Source: Paenibacillus sp. JDR-2 (lineage in GTDB: Bacteria > Bacillota > Bacilli > Paenibacillales > Paenibacillaceae). From it: a DNA stretch of 64,000 nucleotides. The stretch spans positions 5,401,501 through 5,465,500 of the forward strand of contig NC_012914.1 of NCBI RefSeq assembly GCF_000023585.1, in the 5' to 3' direction. Positions 63,064 to 64,000 of this stretch are shown one piece after another (position 1 is the first letter of the stretch; every line of letters begins with the position of its first letter). Under the pieces are notes generated by a model, which worked only from the letters and a program-made list of their open reading frames with translations, had not been told where the DNA came from and ran no database searches. Both the position numbers and the translations under genes were made by a program.

Positions 63064-63783
63064 TCAAAAAATGATTCCGAATCCCGCTTCAGCAATACGT
63101 GTGACCTCTACTGTTAAGGTATAATCGCTTTTATCGAATGTACAGACGTACCGTTTCATTGTGATGACAGCAATATCATTTATTGTGTGAAATACGATAA
63201 CTGGATTCCCTTCAGAGTTGTAATAAAAATGTGGTTCAATAATCTCAGGCTCTTCTTCGATCATTTCCCACTGATACTGGCTATAGATTTTGCTGTCCTC
63301 ACTAGGTGAAGGCAGGATAGTATCTCTTCCCCAAGCTATCCCATGCCACTGTGCTCCAAACTCATGCAGTTCTTGATAAGTTATCGCCGCTTGTAAATAA
63401 GACAACGGCGTCTTATCACCTTCTATAACTTGCATAAAATCATCCAATGCAAATTTGGGTTTAGGCGGCGATAAGTAATATTGTTCCAGCCGGTTGCAGT
63501 CAGACGGTTCAGGTAATTCCGTATCCTCTGGAATAGCCCATACGATACCATTTCCATTTCCACTTTCGTGGAATTGATATGCCCTAAGTTTATAACCTTC
63601 TTTTATACTCAAATGGGAAAATCCCTTGACTATGTGCTCTGGATTGGCATCCGATTTAAACCATTCTGAAAAGTAATCGCTTCTTATAGAAGATGACTTT
63701 AAAGGGTGTAAATCAACAATTTGATTCGCACGAACAGCATGAATCGGAAATCGATGCAATTGCTGATTTTCTGATTTACCCAT
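63064..63783 (-). CDS. Hypothetical protein, first gene of the Sir2 operon
   Basis: A 239-residue acidic, soluble protein that I cannot place in a family. It has aromatic-rich and Pro-rich segments (HGIAWGRDTILPSPSED, YQWEMIEEEPEIIEPHF) and ends in alternating beta-type strands. GAGGCGG precedes the ATG. A perfect inverted repeat (63853-63872) lies about 70 bases upstream. It heads the operon with the 227-residue gene and sir2. Confidence 0.6.
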   Translation of the reverse strand: MGKSENQQLHRFPIHAVRANQIVDLHPLKSSSIRSDYFSEWFKSDANPEHIVKGFSHLSIKEGYKLRAYQFHESGNGNGIVWAIPEDTELPEPSDCNRLEQYYLSPPKPKFALDDFMQVIEGDKTPLSYLQAAITYQELHEFGAQWHGIAWGRDTILPSPSEDSKIYSQYQWEMIEEEPEIIEPHFYYNSEGNPVIVFHTINDIAVITMKRYVCTFDKSDYTLTVEVTRIAEAGFGIIF

Positions 63784-63852
63784 TCAATCCACCGCCTCAT
63801 TACGTTCACTTACGTGATATGTGATTTAAGATGTCTTCATTATTACAGACCT

Positions 63853-63872
63853 ATCGATCAAATAATTGATCG
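63853..63872. promoter_or_regulatory. Perfect inverted repeat, candidate operator of the Sir2 operon
   Basis: TCGATCAA-ATAA-TTGATCGA has perfect eight-base arms. It lies between the WYL-type gene and the Sir2 operon, in the promoter position of the latter. WYL-domain regulators of defence islands repress through inverted repeats, so it is a candidate target of the neighbouring regulator. Confidence 0.5.
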
Positions 63873-63878
63873 ACCCTA

Positions 63879-63919
63879 CAAAAAAAAGCATTCCCGCTTA
63901 ATATCTCTTCAGGAATACT
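63879..63919 (-). terminator. Terminator of the WYL-type gene
   Basis: On the minus strand AGTATTCC pairs with GGAATGCT (one wobble) and is followed by eight T residues. The left arm overlaps the last codons of the gene. Confidence 0.65.
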
Positions 63920-64000
63920 TCTCAAACATCTTCTTTGATTCACTTCTCATTTTATCAATCAGGCTTTGAGGAGAGATCACCTTTGCATCGCTTCCCCACA
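63909..64000 (-). CDS. C-terminal end of a probable WYL-domain transcriptional regulator (partial)
   Basis: The last 29 codons of a gene entering from the right edge read WGSDAKVISPQSLIDKM and continue with a helix to MFEKYS and a TGA at 63909-63911. The W-G-S-D-x-x-V-x-x-P-x-x-L pattern followed by a short amphipathic helix is the characteristic end of WYL-domain regulators. WYL proteins often control defence operons, which fits the location. The call rests on a short segment. Confidence 0.6.
   Translation of the reverse strand, partial: WGSDAKVISPQSLIDKMRSESKKMFEKYS

Overview
The window reads as a chromosomal segment of a Paenibacillus-like, endospore-forming Firmicute. The evidence is: YhbH and SpoVR sporulation proteins; two YesM/YesN-type two-component pairs (histidine kinase plus AraC-type response regulator) next to carbohydrate ABC transporter genes that lack their own ATPase; S-layer-homology (SLH) proteins; strong GGAGG ribosome binding sites; moderate GC with AT-richer accessory patches. 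No rRNA, tRNA or CRISPR array was found. Family calls come from reading motifs, not from database searches.

Layout. 1-4036 (minus): a sugar ABC-transporter operon, response regulator then kinase then solute-binding lipoprotein, running off the left edge. 4254-5417: yhbH. 5464-7595 (minus): AT-rich cluster of small unknown or CPCC-type proteins. 7721-14742: acetyltransferases, a membrane glycosyltransferase, a BBE-type flavoprotein, an MFS exporter, and an unusual HTH protein fused to a degenerate F1-ATPase beta-like domain. 14938-19978: stand-alone trpB, an M20 peptidase, a metQ-like lipoprotein and glutaminase. 19979-20587 is an ordered array of nine palindromes beside an HNH nuclease gene. 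21402-26491 (minus): yhaM, an SLH protein, and a sugar isomerase / dehydrogenase / MFS operon. 26873-30988: sucAB. 31034-31514: hairpin elements.

31515-46644 is mostly a plant type I arabinogalactan locus: GH51 arabinofuranosidase with an ArsR regulator, a secreted surface-anchored GH53 galactanase, a solute-binding protein, two permeases, and a kinase/regulator pair. The kinase and regulator would sense galacto-oligosaccharides, GH53 cuts the galactan backbone outside the cell, the ABC transporter imports products, and GH51 removes arabinose side chains inside.

46811-64000 looks like a defence island inserted at spoVR. The resident-looking spoVR is truncated inside a conserved motif at 47629. 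It is followed by a toxin-antitoxin pair, an Mrr-type nuclease, a second complete but diverged spoVR, and a full type I restriction-modification operon (hsdR-hsdM-hsdS). Divergent from hsdR is a two-gene operon encoding a nuclease-RecQ fusion helicase and a coiled-coil membrane-tail protein. Next come an unknown protein, then an operon of two unknown proteins and a Sir2 deacetylase headed by a perfect inverted repeat, and finally the C-terminus of a probable WYL-domain regulator. The RecQ-fusion/coiled-coil pair and the Sir2 operon are the best candidates for undescribed systems. The helically spaced palindrome arrays and the HTH/F1-beta fusion are the other notable signals.
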